A DNA stretch of 64,000 bases from Corynebacterium glyciniphilum AJ 3170. GTDB taxonomy: Bacteria; Actinomycetota; Actinomycetes; Mycobacteriales; Mycobacteriaceae. Within the stretch, counting starts at the first letter, position 1; each line of letters starts with the position of its first letter. The stretch spans positions 186,001-250,000 of the forward strand of contig NZ_VDYZ01000001.1 in assembly GCF_007673095.1 (NCBI RefSeq). Direction: 5' to 3'. Below, in pieces: positions 45,858 to 59,849 of this stretch. The notes under the pieces are model-generated. The model was given only the letters and a program-made list of their open reading frames with translations. It made no database searches and was not told where the DNA came from. Both the position numbers and the translations under genes were made by a program.

Positions 45858-46421
45858 GTGGCGACAACCGCGGATTTCAAGAACGGTCTCGTGCTGAAGA
45901 TCGACAACAAGCTGCAGCAGATCATTGAGTTCCAGCACGTCAAGCCGGGCAAGGGCCCTGCTTTCGTCCGGACGAAGCTCAAGGACGTCGTCTCCGGCAA
46001 GACCATCGACAAGACCTTCAACGCCGGTGTGAAGGTCGAGACCGCCACCGTGGACCGCCGTGACATGACCTACCTGTACCACGACGGCGAGAACTTCGTG
46101 GTCATGGACGACAAGGACTTCGAGCAGTTCGAGGTGCCCTCCGCCAAGTTCGGCGACGCGGGCCGTTTCCTGCTGGAGAACATGCGTGTCCAGCTGTCCT
46201 TCCACGACGGCGAGATCCTCTTCGGCGAGCTGCCGGTGTCCGTCGACCTGGCCATCGAGCACACCGACCCGGGCCTGCAGGGCGACCGCTCCACCGGTGG
46301 CAGCAAGCCGGCCACCCTGGAGACCGGTGCCGAGATCCAGGTGCCGTTGTTCCTGGAGACGGGCAACGTCGTCAAGGTAGACACCCGCACCGGCGAGTAC
46401 CTCTCCCGCGTCAACAACTAG
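45858..46421 (+). CDS. efp: translation elongation factor P
   Basis: Rescues ribosomes stalled on consecutive prolines. The 187-residue, three-domain protein starts [14 protein letters not shown] and has the domain I loop [13 protein letters not shown], whose lysine is the usual modified or functional tip residue. The domain III signature is [17 protein letters not shown] at 45858 follows AGGGAG at 45845-45850. Confidence 0.96.
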   Translation: MATTADFKNGLVLKIDNKLQQIIEFQHVKPGKGPAFVRTKLKDVVSGKTIDKTFNAGVKVETATVDRRDMTYLYHDGENFVVMDDKDFEQFEVPSAKFGDAGRFLLENMRVQLSFHDGEILFGELPVSVDLAIEHTDPGLQGDRSTGGSKPATLETGAEIQVPLFLETGNVVKVDTRTGEYLSRVNN

Positions 46422-46426
46422 ACCTC

Positions 46427-47041
46427 ATGGCAGACAAAGAATCCGGCGAGTCCTATCGCCGCCACGGGGCCCGCTACAAGGCCCGACAGCGCGCCGTCGA
46501 CATCCTCTTCGAGGCGGAGTTCCGGGACATCGACCCCGTCGAGATCGTGGAGGACCGTGTCGAACTGGCCAGGGACGAGTCGAACCAGGTCAAGCCGGTC
46601 CCGGAGTACGCCGCCCGGATCGTGCCCGGGGTGGCCTCGGCTCTCGACGAGATCGACGAGGCCATCGCCGCACACCTGAGCAGTACCTGGCGTCTGGACC
46701 GACTTCCCGCGGTGGACCGTGCCGTGCTGCGTGTCTCGGCCTGGGAGCTGCTCTACAACGAGGAAGTCCCGGCCAGGGTGGCGCTCAAGGAGGGCATCGA
46801 GCTCGCCTCGGAGTACTCCCATGACAAGGCCCCCGGATACGTCAACGCCGTCCTCGACGGCATCGCCCGGGACAAGCGTCTCGCCGACGAAGCGGCCGCA
46901 GCGGCCCGGGCCGAGCAGGACGCCGCCGAGGCGAGGCGGGTGCAGGACGCCGAACGCGCCGAGGCGGATTCCCTGATCGACCACATCGTCGACGAGACGC
47001 CTGACACCCCGGATCCTTCGGGGGAGACCGGGGAGAGGTAG
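46427..47041 (+). CDS. nusB: transcription antitermination factor NusB
   Basis: All-helical RNA-binding protein that joins NusE in antitermination on rRNA operons. [34 protein letters not shown] and [16 protein letters not shown] are family hallmarks. The 204-residue product carries about 50 extra C-terminal residues rich in Ala and Glu. The ATG is five bases after the efp stop with no visible ribosome-binding site, so it is probably read through from efp. Confidence 0.94.
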   Translation: MADKESGESYRRHGARYKARQRAVDILFEAEFRDIDPVEIVEDRVELARDESNQVKPVPEYAARIVPGVASALDEIDEAIAAHLSSTWRLDRLPAVDRAVLRVSAWELLYNEEVPARVALKEGIELASEYSHDKAPGYVNAVLDGIARDKRLADEAAAAARAEQDAAEARRVQDAERAEADSLIDHIVDETPDTPDPSGETGER

Positions 47042-47050
47042 CTCCCCGCC

Positions 47051-47069
47051 CGTGCTAGACTTCAGCACG
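47051..47069 (+). promoter_or_regulatory. pyr operon -10 within a short palindrome
   Basis: CGTGCT (47051-47056) and AGCACG (47064-47069) form an inverted repeat around TAGACT (47056-47061), a -10 candidate. Transcription would start near 47068, giving a leader of about 78 bases. Confidence 0.5.
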
Positions 47070-47118
47070 GAACATGGATCCGGTCCCTGGCCGGCATCCG
47101 ACCACCTTTAACGATCCG

Positions 47119-47140
47119 TCCAGTGAGGCGGGGAAGGAGG
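47119..47140 (+). promoter_or_regulatory. PyrR-type RNA-binding site beside the pyrR ribosome-binding site
   Basis: TCCAGTGAGGC (47119-47129) fits the central part of the PyrR binding-loop consensus UCCNGNGAGGY. AAGGAGG (47134-47140), the ribosome-binding site of pyrR, starts five bases later. Bound PyrR would block translation, as described for mycobacteria. Confidence 0.6.
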
Positions 47141-47145
47141 TCACG

Positions 47146-47742
47146 ATGAGCACACAGCATTCCGACGGAACCACCGTCGCCCTCATGGGCGCGGACGACG
47201 TCGGACGTACTGTCGCACGCATCGCGCACCAGATCATCGAGAAGACAGCGTTGGATGCGCCCGGTTCGGACCGGGTCGTGCTCCTGGGGATCCCGTCGGG
47301 GGGCGTGCCGTTGGCGGCGCGACTGGCGGCCCGGATCGAGGAGTTCAGCGGGGTCAGCGTCTTCCACGGCTCCGTGGACGCGACGCTCTACCGGGACGAC
47401 CTGACGTCGACACCGCACCGCGCCCTGAAACCGACCAGCGTCCCACGCGAGGGTATCGACGGCGCGACCGTCCTCCTCGTCGACGACGTCCTGTTTTCGG
47501 GCCGGACGATCCGTGCTGCCCTGGACGCCCTCCAGGACGTGGGCCGGGCCCACATCGTCCAGCTCGCCGTCCTCGTCGACCGCGGACACCGGGAACTGCC
47601 GATCCGTGCCGACTACGTGGGCAAGAACATCCCCACCTCCACGAGTGAAGACGTCCGTGTCTCCCTCGCCGAGATCGACGGCGCCGACAGCGTGGAGCTC
47701 CTGCGCCCGGCGGACAACGCGCCCGAAGGAGACCACGCATGA
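47146..47742 (+). CDS. pyrR: pyrimidine regulator PyrR / uracil phosphoribosyltransferase
   Basis: UMP-responsive RNA-binding regulator of the pyr genes with uracil phosphoribosyltransferase activity. The 198-residue product has [24 protein letters not shown] and the PRPP loop [22 protein letters not shown] at 47146 is set by AAGGAGG five bases upstream; the frame is open 24 codons further. A PyrR-like binding loop overlaps the region just before this site. The stop overlaps pyrB as ATGA, so repression would carry through the operon by coupling. Confidence 0.95.
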   Translation: MSTQHSDGTTVALMGADDVGRTVARIAHQIIEKTALDAPGSDRVVLLGIPSGGVPLAARLAARIEEFSGVSVFHGSVDATLYRDDLTSTPHRALKPTSVPREGIDGATVLLVDDVLFSGRTIRAALDALQDVGRAHIVQLAVLVDRGHRELPIRADYVGKNIPTSTSEDVRVSLAEIDGADSVELLRPADNAPEGDHA

Positions 47743-48749
47743 AGCACCTGCTGAGTATCGCCGACCTCGACGCCTCCGAGATCACCCTGCTGCTGGACGA
47801 GGCGGACCGTTTCGCCGATTCCCTGCGCGACCGTGAGGTCAAGAAACTGCCGACACTGCGTGGCCGCACGGTGTTCACCCTGTTCTACGAGAACTCGACC
47901 CGCACCCGCTCGAGCTTCGAGACCGCCGGCAAGTGGATGAGCGCCGACGTCATCAACATCTCGGCGTCGTCGTCCTCGGTGAAGAAGGGCGAGTCACTCA
48001 AGGACACGGCCCTGACGCTGCGTGCCGTCGGCGCGGACGCGATCATCATGCGCCACCCGTCCTCCGGTGCGGCGCGCCAGGTCGCCGACTGGGTCGGGAC
48101 CGGCCGTGGGGGCATCAGCGTCCTCAACGCCGGCGACGGCTCCCACGAGCACCCCACCCAGGCTCTGCTCGACGCGGTGACCCTGCGCAACAGACTCGGC
48201 ACCCTCGAGGGAAGCCACGTGGTGATCGTCGGCGACATCCTGCATTCGCGCGTGGCACGGTCGAATGCGCTGCTGCTCACCGCACTGGGTGTGGACGTGA
48301 CCTTCGTGGCACCGCGCACCCTGCTGGCCCCCGGGATCGAACACTGGGTGAACCCGCACGGCGGTGCCCCCAGCACCGGCACCGTCCGGATCAGCCATGA
48401 CATGGACGAGGCGATCGCCGGCGCCGATGCGGTGATGATGCTGCGTGTCCAGGCCGAACGTATGGACGGCGGATTCTTCCCCTCGCACCGCGAGTACGCC
48501 ACCCGCTACGGGCTGTCGCCGGCGCGCCTGGATGCGCTGAAGGATGACGTGGTCGTCCTGCACCCCGGTCCGATGCTGCGCGGCATGGAGATCAACGACG
48601 CCGTGGCCGACGCGCCGCAGACCGTGGTCCTCGACCAGGTCACCGCCGGCGTGCACGTGCGCATGGCCGCCCTGTTCACGCTGCTGGTCGGCACCGACGG
48701 TACCGACAACACGGCCAGCGCCGCGAGTGCATCGGGGGACCACCGATGA
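47739..48749 (+). CDS. pyrB: aspartate carbamoyltransferase, catalytic subunit
   Basis: Joins carbamoyl phosphate to aspartate. [15 protein letters not shown] binds carbamoyl phosphate, HPTQALLDA and [11 protein letters not shown] complete the active site; 336 residues. There is no pyrI regulatory-subunit gene, as in most Gram-positive bacteria. AAGGAG at 47726-47731 precedes the ATG, which overlaps the pyrR stop. Confidence 0.96.
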   Translation: MKHLLSIADLDASEITLLLDEADRFADSLRDREVKKLPTLRGRTVFTLFYENSTRTRSSFETAGKWMSADVINISASSSSVKKGESLKDTALTLRAVGADAIIMRHPSSGAARQVADWVGTGRGGISVLNAGDGSHEHPTQALLDAVTLRNRLGTLEGSHVVIVGDILHSRVARSNALLLTALGVDVTFVAPRTLLAPGIEHWVNPHGGAPSTGTVRISHDMDEAIAGADAVMMLRVQAERMDGGFFPSHREYATRYGLSPARLDALKDDVVVLHPGPMLRGMEINDAVADAPQTVVLDQVTAGVHVRMAALFTLLVGTDGTDNTASAASASGDHR

Positions 48750-48778
48750 CGACCACACCCACCCCGGAGGAGAAGAAC

Positions 48779-50149
48779 GTGAACGACTACCCGGCCACTG
48801 GTGCCCTGCACCCCGCCGCCGAGGGTGAGGTGCTGCTGCGCGGCGTCCTGCCTTACGGCGAAGGTGACCCGCAGGACGTCCTGGTCCGCGACGGCGTCAT
48901 CGTCGAGATCGCGCCCGCAGGTACCGTCGACCCCGGCGACAGCGCAGGGGCCGTCGAGATCCTGGACCTCGACGGCCAGGTCCTGCTGCCGGGGCTGGTC
49001 GACATGCACGTGCACATGCGCGAGCCCGGCCGTGAAGACACCGAGACCATCGCCACCGGCTCCGCCGCCGCGGCCCGTGGCGGGTTCACCGCCGTGTTCA
49101 CCATGGCCAACACCGACCCGGTCACCGACACCCCCGCCATCGCCGAGATGGTCTGGCTCAAAGGCCAGCAGAAGAACCTGTGTGACGTCCACCCGGTCGG
49201 CTCCATCAGCCGTGGGCTCGAGGGCCGGGAACTCACCGAGTTCGGCATGATGGCCGACTCGGACGCCAAGGTCCGGATGTTCTCCGACGACGGAAAGTGC
49301 GTCGACGACCCCCGCCTGATGCGCCGCGCCGTCGAGTACGCCGGCGGGCTGGACGTCCTGCTCGCCCAGCACTGCGAGGAGCCCCGCCTCACCGAGGGCG
49401 CCGTCGCCCACGAGGGCGAGACCGCCGCACGCCTGGGCCTGCGGGGCTGGCCGCGCGTGGCGGAAGAGTCGATCGTCATCCGCGACGCCCTGTTGGCCCG
49501 CGACTACGGCGGACGCCTGCACATCTGCCACGCCTCCACCGAGGGCACCGTCGGGCTGCTCGGCTGGGCCCGCGACCACGGCATCCCCCTGTCCGCGGAG
49601 GTCACCCCGCACCATCTCATCCTCACCGACGAGAAGCTGGAGACCTACGACGGGCACTACCGGGTCAACCCGCCGCTGCGCGAGACCCGCGACACCCTCG
49701 CCCTGCGACAGGCACTGATCGACGGAACCGTGGACTGCGTGGCCACCGACCACGCCCCCCACGGTTCGGAGGAGAAGTGCTGCGAGTTCGACAAGGCACG
49801 CCCCGGGATGCTGGGCCTGGAGACGTCCCTGGCCATCATCGCCCAGCTGTTCGTCACCGATCCGCCGGAGGACCAGGAACGCCAGGACTGGCGGTTCGTG
49901 GCCCGGGTGATGTCGGAGCGTCCCGCCGAGATCCTCAAGCTGCCGGGACACGGCCGTCCGGTGGCGGTCGGCGAGCCGGCGAACCTGTGTGTGGTCGACC
50001 CGGGGCACGGGTGGACCGCCCACGGCGGGGACATGGCCTCGAAATCCTCCAACACCCCCTACGAAGGGATGGACCTGCCCGTGAAGGTCACCACCACGCT
50101 GCTGCGTGGCCGGGTGACCTGCCGTGACGGCAAGGTGAGCGACAAATGA
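48779..50149 (+). CDS. pyrC: dihydroorotase
   Basis: Zinc amidohydrolase that cyclises carbamoyl aspartate. [16 protein letters not shown] holds the H-x-H metal pair; [19 protein letters not shown] and [12 protein letters not shown] carry further ligands and the catalytic Asp. I chose the GTG at 48779 (456 residues) because a near-perfect GGAGGAG (48766-48772) precedes it. An in-frame ATG at 48746 overlaps the pyrB stop as ATGA and would add 11 residues; translational coupling from there is also possible. Confidence 0.94.
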   Translation: MNDYPATGALHPAAEGEVLLRGVLPYGEGDPQDVLVRDGVIVEIAPAGTVDPGDSAGAVEILDLDGQVLLPGLVDMHVHMREPGREDTETIATGSAAAARGGFTAVFTMANTDPVTDTPAIAEMVWLKGQQKNLCDVHPVGSISRGLEGRELTEFGMMADSDAKVRMFSDDGKCVDDPRLMRRAVEYAGGLDVLLAQHCEEPRLTEGAVAHEGETAARLGLRGWPRVAEESIVIRDALLARDYGGRLHICHASTEGTVGLLGWARDHGIPLSAEVTPHHLILTDEKLETYDGHYRVNPPLRETRDTLALRQALIDGTVDCVATDHAPHGSEEKCCEFDKARPGMLGLETSLAIIAQLFVTDPPEDQERQDWRFVARVMSERPAEILKLPGHGRPVAVGEPANLCVVDPGHGWTAHGGDMASKSSNTPYEGMDLPVKVTTTLLRGRVTCRDGKVSDK

Positions 50150-51321
50150 CCGACAATACGACAGAGAAGAGTACTGCTGTGACTTCCTCCCGCACCCCCG
50201 CGCTGCTGGTGCTCGGCGACGGACGGGTGTTCCGTGGCCGGGCCTTCGGTGCCACCGGCACCACCCTCGGTGAAGCCGTGTTCACCACCGGCATGACCGG
50301 CTACCAGGAGACGATGACCGACCCGTCCTACCACCGGCAGATCGTGGTGGCCACCGCCCCGCAGATCGGCAACACCGGGTGGAACGACGAGGACGGCGAG
50401 TCCCACGGCGACCGGATCTGGGTCGCCGGTCTGGTCATCCGTGACCTGTCGCGCACCGTCTCCAACTGGCGCGCCGACCGCAGCCTGTCCGAGGAGATGG
50501 AGAAGCAGGGTGTCATCGGCATCCAGGGGGTCGACACCCGTGCGATCGTGCGCCACCTGCGCGACAAGGGTTCCGTCGCCGCCGGCGTCTTCAGCGGTGA
50601 GGCCGCCGGACGCCCGGTCGAGGACCTCGTCGCCGAGGTCAACGCCCAGCAGTCCATGGCCGGGGCCGACCTGGCCACCGAGGTCTCCACAGACGAGACC
50701 TACGTCCTGGAGCCCGAGGGTGGGGAAGATGCCCGCTTCACCGTCCTGGCCTACGACATGGGGATCAAGACCAACACCCCGCGCAACTTCGTCTCCCGTG
50801 GCATCCGTACCGTCGTCGTCCCCGCCAACAGCCCGGTGGAGCCGCTCATCGAGCAGTACTCGCCGGACGGCGTGTTCATCTCCAACGGCCCCGGCGACCC
50901 CGCCACCGCCGACGTCATGGTCGAGCAGGTCCGTACCGTGCTGGCGAAGAAGATCCCGCTCTTCGGCATCTGCTTCGGCAACCAGATCCTCGGCCGTGCG
51001 CTGGGCATGGACACCTACAAGCTGAAGTTCGGCCACCGCGGCATCAACGTGCCGGTGCTCAACCACCTCACCGGGAAGATCGACATCACCTCGCAGAACC
51101 ACGGGTTCGCGCTGAAGGGCCGCGCCGGTGAACCCTTCGACACCGACTTCGGCACCGCCCAGGTCACCCACACCTGCCTCAACGACGACTGTGTCGAGGG
51201 CGTCGCCCTCGACAACGGCCTCGCCTTCTCCGTCCAGTATCACCCCGAGGCCGCCGCCGGTCCTCACGACGCCAATCCGCTGTTCGACCAGTTCATCGAA
51301 CTGATGGAAGGGAACAACTAA
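50146..51321 (+). CDS. carA: carbamoyl phosphate synthase, small (glutaminase) subunit
   Basis: Supplies ammonia from glutamine to CarB. The 391-residue protein has the N-terminal domain with [18 protein letters not shown], then a class I glutamine amidotransferase domain with nucleophile Cys in [14 protein letters not shown] and His-Glu in [20 protein letters not shown] precedes the ATG, which overlaps the pyrC stop as ATGA. carB starts directly after the stop. Confidence 0.96.
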   Translation: MTDNTTEKSTAVTSSRTPALLVLGDGRVFRGRAFGATGTTLGEAVFTTGMTGYQETMTDPSYHRQIVVATAPQIGNTGWNDEDGESHGDRIWVAGLVIRDLSRTVSNWRADRSLSEEMEKQGVIGIQGVDTRAIVRHLRDKGSVAAGVFSGEAAGRPVEDLVAEVNAQQSMAGADLATEVSTDETYVLEPEGGEDARFTVLAYDMGIKTNTPRNFVSRGIRTVVVPANSPVEPLIEQYSPDGVFISNGPGDPATADVMVEQVRTVLAKKIPLFGICFGNQILGRALGMDTYKLKFGHRGINVPVLNHLTGKIDITSQNHGFALKGRAGEPFDTDFGTAQVTHTCLNDDCVEGVALDNGLAFSVQYHPEAAAGPHDANPLFDQFIELMEGNN

Positions 51322-54658
<3,337 letters not shown>

Positions 54659-54672
<14 letters not shown>

Positions 54673-55507
54673 CAACCCGGTGTCCTCCGGCACCTTCGGC
54701 GAGCGTTACCTGGAGCGTTCCCGGGACCTGGGACGGTTGTGTGTGGGCATGGACCCGCATGCGGGCATCCTGGAGTCCTGGGGCCTGGGGGTCGACGTGG
54801 CCGGGCTGGAGGCTTTCTCACGTATCTGCGTGGAGGCCTTCGCCGACACCGCCTGTGTGGTCAAACCCCAGGTCGCCTTCTACGAGGCCTTCGGGTCAGC
54901 CGGGCTCGCCGTCCTCGAGCAGGCGCTGGCGGAGCTGAGCCGGGCGGGCACCCTGGTGATCGCCGACGCCAAACGCGGGGACATCGGCACCACCATGGCC
55001 GGGTACGCCCGTGCGTGGTTGTCCGATGATTCACCGCTGTGCGCCGACGCCGTCACTGTCTCGCCTTATCTCGGCCTCGACTCCCTGGCCCCGGCGCTGG
55101 AGGCCGGTGACGCCACCGGCAGGGGAGTGATCGTGCTCTCGGCGACCTCGAACCCGGAGGGCCCGCAGTTCCAGGCCCTGGCCACCGACGGTGGGCGCAG
55201 CGTGGCCCAGACGGTCGTCGACTGGGCCGCGGAGCACAATGCGGTCCACCCCGGCGGCGGGAATGTCGGCGTCGTCGTCGGCGCAACCGTCGCTGACCCG
55301 CCGGATCTCACCGACGTCGGCGGCGTCGTCCTGATGCCCGGCGTCGGCGCCCAGGGCGGTGCGGCCGACGACATCCGCCGGATCGCCGGAGCCGCGGAGA
55401 AGTGGGCCAGCCCCAACATCTCGCGGTCGGTGCTCTCAGCAGGCCCGGATGTTGGGGACCTGCGACAGGCCGTCGCAGACTCCTCAGCAGCGTTCCCGCA
55501 GCTCTGA
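54659..55507 (+). CDS. pyrF: orotidine 5'-phosphate decarboxylase
   Basis: Converts OMP to UMP. The 282-residue product belongs to the longer actinobacterial type, with [25 protein letters not shown], the catalytic lysine in [11 protein letters not shown], and [10 protein letters not shown] for phosphate binding. The ATG at 54659 lies inside carB with only a weak AGGA upstream; coupling is expected. pyrE and pyrD are not in this window, so the pathway is completed elsewhere. Confidence 0.94.
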
Positions 55508-55576
55508 ACGTCCGGCCTGTCGACGCGCCGAGGAGCGCGAACTGGGGGTTTGTTCAACATCCCCGGGTCGTAGTGC

Positions 55577-55582
55577 TACACT
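55577..55582 (+). promoter_or_regulatory. distal -10 element of mihF
   Basis: TACACT preceded by TGC gives an extended -10. Transcription from here would leave a leader of about 230 bases. Confidence 0.45.
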
Positions 55583-55689
55583 TGGCGCGTTGTTTCATGG
55601 TCGCGACCTGCGACGCTTCTCCCGTGTGAACGTGGGGGCGGTGCAGGACGTCCAACAGACACCAGGCGCGTACTTTCCGTGCGGGGCTG

Positions 55690-55719
55690 TTGCTATTCAG
55701 CACAGCCCGTCGCTAGGAT
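55690..55719 (+). promoter_or_regulatory. proximal promoter of mihF
   Basis: TTGCTA (55690-55695) and TAGGAT (55714-55719) are 18 bases apart; the predicted leader is about 90 bases. Confidence 0.45.
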
Positions 55720-55817
55720 TCGTCGAGGTTGACGGTCGGGCACAGGTCCGGCCGACTGAAACACCTGAAGTACCCCAAGCAAGTGACATCGAACCACAGA
55801 ACAAGACGGAGGAACCC

Positions 55818-56138
55818 GTGGCCCTTCCCCAGTTGACCCCGGAGCAGCGTGCAGAAGCCCTGAAGAAGGCCGCCGAGGCCCGTAAGGCCCGTGCCGAGCT
55901 CAAGGAGAAGCTCAAGCGTGGAGGCACCGACCTCAAGCAGGTCCTTGCTGACGCCGACGAAGACCCGATCATCGGCAAGATGAAGGTGTCCGCCCTTCTC
56001 GAGGCCATGCCCAAGGTCGGCAAGGTCAAGGCGCAGGAGATCATGACCGAGCTGGAGATCGCCCCCACCCGTCGCCTCCGCGGCCTCGGCGACCGTCAGC
56101 GTCGCGCCCTGCTGGAGCGCTTCGGTTTCGAGGTCTAG
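55818..56138 (+). CDS. mihF: actinobacterial integration host factor mIHF
   Basis: Small nucleoid-associated DNA-binding protein of 106 residues. [39 protein letters not shown] and [20 protein letters not shown] are nearly identical to mycobacterial mIHF as I remember it, including the helix-two-turn-helix region. It compacts DNA and is essential in relatives. GTG at 55818 follows GGAGGA at 55808-55813; the frame is open far upstream but without support. gmk follows on the same strand. Confidence 0.94.
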   Translation: MALPQLTPEQRAEALKKAAEARKARAELKEKLKRGGTDLKQVLADADEDPIIGKMKVSALLEAMPKVGKVKAQEIMTELEIAPTRRLRGLGDRQRRALLERFGFEV

Positions 56139-56155
56139 GAGCCTTGACCCCGCAA

Positions 56156-56749
56156 GTGCAGGCCGAAGCGCAGGGCACGGACGTGTCCGGTCCGCACCTG
56201 GTCGTCCTGGCGGGACCGTCGGCGGTCGGGAAGTCAACGGTCGTCGCACAGTTGAAGGCGTCGGTCCCGGACCTGTTCTTCAGCGTGTCGTGGACCACCC
56301 GGGCCCCTCGTCCCGGTGAGGTCGACGGGCAGGACTACCACTACGTCACGCGGGAACGCTTCCGGGACGAGGTGGACAGTGGCCTCATGCTCGAGTGGGC
56401 GGAGATCCACGGAGGGCTGCAGTTGTCGGGTACCCCCCGGCAGCCGGTCACCGAGGCGCTCCAGGCAGGCCGCCCGGTCCTGGTCGAGGTTGACCTGGCC
56501 GGGGCCCGCAACATCAAGCGGATGATGCCCGAGGCACTCACGGTGTTCCTGGCCCCTCCCACCTGGGAGGACCTGGTGGAGCGGTTGACCGGCCGTGGCA
56601 CCGAGAGTGAGGACGTCATCCGGCGTCGCCTGGAGACCGCCCGTGAAGAGCTCGCCTCCAAGGAGGAGTTCGACCGGGTCGTCGTCAACCGGGACGTCAC
56701 CGAGGCCGTCGCCGAGATCAGCGCACTGCTGACCGGGCACGCACAGTAA
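56156..56749 (+). CDS. gmk: guanylate kinase
   Basis: Phosphorylates GMP to [18 protein letters not shown] is the P-loop, [19 protein letters not shown] binds GMP, and [16 protein letters not shown] the lid and C-terminal region. The start is unclear: TTG at 56144 is two bases from AGGAG, GTG at 56156 is 14 bases from it, and GTG at 56183 is nearest to conserved sequence. I list the 197-residue version. It precedes rpoZ and coaBC in the usual order. Confidence 0.92.
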   Translation: MQAEAQGTDVSGPHLVVLAGPSAVGKSTVVAQLKASVPDLFFSVSWTTRAPRPGEVDGQDYHYVTRERFRDEVDSGLMLEWAEIHGGLQLSGTPRQPVTEALQAGRPVLVEVDLAGARNIKRMMPEALTVFLAPPTWEDLVERLTGRGTESEDVIRRRLETAREELASKEEFDRVVVNRDVTEAVAEISALLTGHAQ

Positions 56750-56775
56750 GACTATTCGAGAAACAAAGGTGTGGA

Positions 56776-57048
56776 GTGGAAACCAACGACAACTCAACCG
56801 TCTTCGACCCGGCGGTCGGCATCACGAACCCGCCGATCGACGATCTGCTGACCAAGGTGTCCTCGAAGTACGCCCTGGTGATCTTCGCGGCCAAGCGTGC
56901 GCGCCAGATCAACAACTACTTCCAGACCGTCGGTGACGGCGTGTTCGAGTTCGTCGGCCCGCTGGTCACCCCGGAAGCACACGAGAAGCCGCTGTCGGTG
57001 GCTCTGCGTGAGATCGAGGGCGATCTGCTGGAGCACACCGAAGGCTGA
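56776..57048 (+). CDS. rpoZ: RNA polymerase omega subunit
   Basis: Small assembly subunit of RNA polymerase. The 90-residue product has the actinobacterial pattern [32 protein letters not shown] and [23 protein letters not shown] at 56776 follows AAAGG. The gene is closed by the large palindrome at 57062-57133. Confidence 0.93.
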   Translation: METNDNSTVFDPAVGITNPPIDDLLTKVSSKYALVIFAAKRARQINNYFQTVGDGVFEFVGPLVTPEAHEKPLSVALREIEGDLLEHTEG

Positions 57049-57061
57049 TCGACCCCACCGC

Positions 57062-57133
57062 GTCAGGCCCGTCACGCGACGTCCGTGGCCACAGAACTTC
57101 CACTGTGGCCGGACGTCGGGTGACGGGCCTGAC
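57062..57133 (+). repeat. 72-base nested palindrome between rpoZ and coaBC
   Basis: Perfect arms GTCAGGCCCGTCAC (57062-57075) and GTGACGGGCCTGAC (57120-57133) enclose CGACGTCC/GGACGTCG (57077-57084, 57111-57118) and GGCCACAG/CTGTGGCC (57087-57094, 57103-57110) around an 8-base loop. Thirty base pairs form with one mismatch and a 2-base bulge. No T-run follows, so it is not a textbook terminator. Confidence 0.9.
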
Positions 57134-57168
57134 CCGTTCCCGGTCCACAGCGGGCTGACGCTGTGGGC

Positions 57169-57174
57169 TAGGCT
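57169..57174 (+). promoter_or_regulatory. -10 element, probable leaderless start of coaBC
   Basis: TAGGCT is followed by eight bases and the GTG at 57183, with no ribosome-binding site. Confidence 0.5.
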
Positions 57175-57182
57175 GGTTTCCC

Positions 57183-58439
57183 GTGAGTGAAAACAATCTG
57201 AACGTGCTCGTCGGCGTGGGCGGCGGTATCGCCGCCTACAAGTCCGGCGCACTGGTGCGCTACTTCACCGAGGCCGGGCACGACGTCCACGTCATCCCGA
57301 CGGAGTCGGCGCTGCGGTTCGTCGGGGCCTCCACGTTCGAGGCCCTGTCCGGTAACCCGGTGTCCACCACCGTGTTCGAGGGCGTCGACGAGGTCCGCCA
57401 CGTCCGACTGGGGCAGGACGCCGACCTGATCGTGATCGCCCCGGCGACGGCGGACCTGCTCGCCCGTCTGGCCCACGGCCGGGCGGACGACCTGCTGACC
57501 GCCAGCGTGCTGGTGGCCACCTGCCCGGTGGTCCTGGCCCCGGCGATGCACACGGAGATGTGGCAGAATCCCGCCACCCGGGAGAACGTGGCCACACTGC
57601 GTCGTCGCGGCGTCACGGTGCTGGAGCCCGCCCACGGCCGGTTGACCGGTACCGACTCGGGTGCCGGGCGGCTGCCGGAACCGGAGCACATCGGTGCGCT
57701 GGCCACGGCGGCGCAGGACCGGTTCGGCATCTTCCGGCAGTCGCTGGCGGGCCGTCGGATCCTGGTCACCGCCGGTGGTACGCATGAGGCGCTCGATCCG
57801 GTGCGCTACCTGGGCAACGCGTCCTCGGGCCGCCAGGGGTTCGCGCTGGCCGACGTCGCCGTGCAACGGGGTGCCCAGGTGGAGCTGGTCGCCGGAGTCA
57901 CCGAGGATCTCCCGGTCCCGTCAGGGGCCCGCCTCACCCGGATCAGAAGCGCCCGTGACCTGGAGGCCGCCGTCGGTGAACTGGCCGGCGGGGTGGACGC
58001 GGTGGTCATGGCCGCCGCGGTGGCGGACTTCCGTCCGGCGAGCGAGGCCGGCGCCAAGCTGAAGAAGGGTGGGGAGGACGACCTGTCCACCCTGGCGTTG
58101 GCGGAGAACCCGGACATCCTGCAGGGGCTGGTGGAGCGACGTCGGGCCGGCGGGCTTCCGGAGGACCTGGTGATCGCCGGATTCGCCGCGGAAACCGGCG
58201 ACGAGCACCACAGCCCTCTGGACCACGCCCGGGCGAAACTGGAGCGTAAGGGCTGCGACCTGTTGATGTGCAACGCCGTCGGCGACGGGGTGGTGTTCGG
58301 TCAGCACGACAGCCAGGGCTGGATCCTCACCCCCGGGGACCGCCCGGGCGCCGAGGAGGTCACCGAGGTTCCGGCGTCCTCGAAACTCGTGGTCGCCTCG
58401 TACATCGTCGACGCGGTCGAGGAGCTGTTGCCCGGCTGA
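57183..58439 (+). CDS. coaBC: bifunctional phosphopantothenoylcysteine synthetase/decarboxylase
   Basis: Carries out two coenzyme A steps. The N-terminal CoaC flavoprotein half has GVGGGIAAYKSGALVR, VRHVRLGQDADLIVIAPATA and PAMHTEMWQNPATREN; the C-terminal CoaB half begins RILVTAGGTHEALDPVRYLG and NASSGRQGFALA, then AAVADFRP. The product is 418 residues, full length for the fusion. Confidence 0.95.
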   Translation: MSENNLNVLVGVGGGIAAYKSGALVRYFTEAGHDVHVIPTESALRFVGASTFEALSGNPVSTTVFEGVDEVRHVRLGQDADLIVIAPATADLLARLAHGRADDLLTASVLVATCPVVLAPAMHTEMWQNPATRENVATLRRRGVTVLEPAHGRLTGTDSGAGRLPEPEHIGALATAAQDRFGIFRQSLAGRRILVTAGGTHEALDPVRYLGNASSGRQGFALADVAVQRGAQVELVAGVTEDLPVPSGARLTRIRSARDLEAAVGELAGGVDAVVMAAAVADFRPASEAGAKLKKGGEDDLSTLALAENPDILQGLVERRRAGGLPEDLVIAGFAAETGDEHHSPLDHARAKLERKGCDLLMCNAVGDGVVFGQHDSQGWILTPGDRPGAEEVTEVPASSKLVVASYIVDAVEELLPG

Positions 58440-58456
58440 CCCAGGATTAGTCACGC

Positions 58457-58477
58457 GACGGGGCCGGGCCCGCCGTC
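58457..58477 (+). terminator. GC-rich hairpin after coaBC
   Basis: GACGG (58457-58461) pairs with CCGTC (58473-58477), extended by two G-C pairs inside a bulged G. No T-run follows; weak candidate. The preceding GTCACGCGACG also occurs within the left arm of the palindrome at 57062. Confidence 0.3.
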
Positions 58478-58500
58478 ACCGCCTTCCAGACTGCTTGGTC

Positions 58501-58506
58501 TAGGAT
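58501..58506 (+). promoter_or_regulatory. -10 element of metK
   Basis: TAGGAT lies in the 141-base gap before metK, giving a leader of about 70 bases that contains three AGGAAG-like purine tracts. No SAM riboswitch is recognisable in it. Confidence 0.4.
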
Positions 58507-58580
58507 GGTGACGTTCGGGCGCGCACCACGCTCAGGAAGCACAAGTTACATCACGACAGGAAGTCAGGAAGTTCAGGACA

Positions 58581-59840
<1,260 letters not shown>

Positions 59841-59849
59841 GTTCCGCCG

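Larger units (their letters stand above)
55508..55817 (+). other. 310-base intergenic region before mihF
   Basis: An open frame runs through this stretch into mihF but has no ribosome-binding site and no recognisable protein. A short stem, CGCGC (55524-55528) with GCGCG (55535-55539), follows pyrF. Two promoter candidates are listed separately. No RNA gene or riboswitch is recognised. Confidence 0.6.

Noticed and set aside
55359..55817. In-frame upstream extension of mihF
   Set aside because: The added residues match no protein and mIHF homologues start at the GTG at 55818, which has GGAGGA just upstream.
58440..58580. SAM riboswitch before metK
   Set aside because: The leader after the -10 is only about 70 bases and shows no conserved riboswitch core or pseudoknot.
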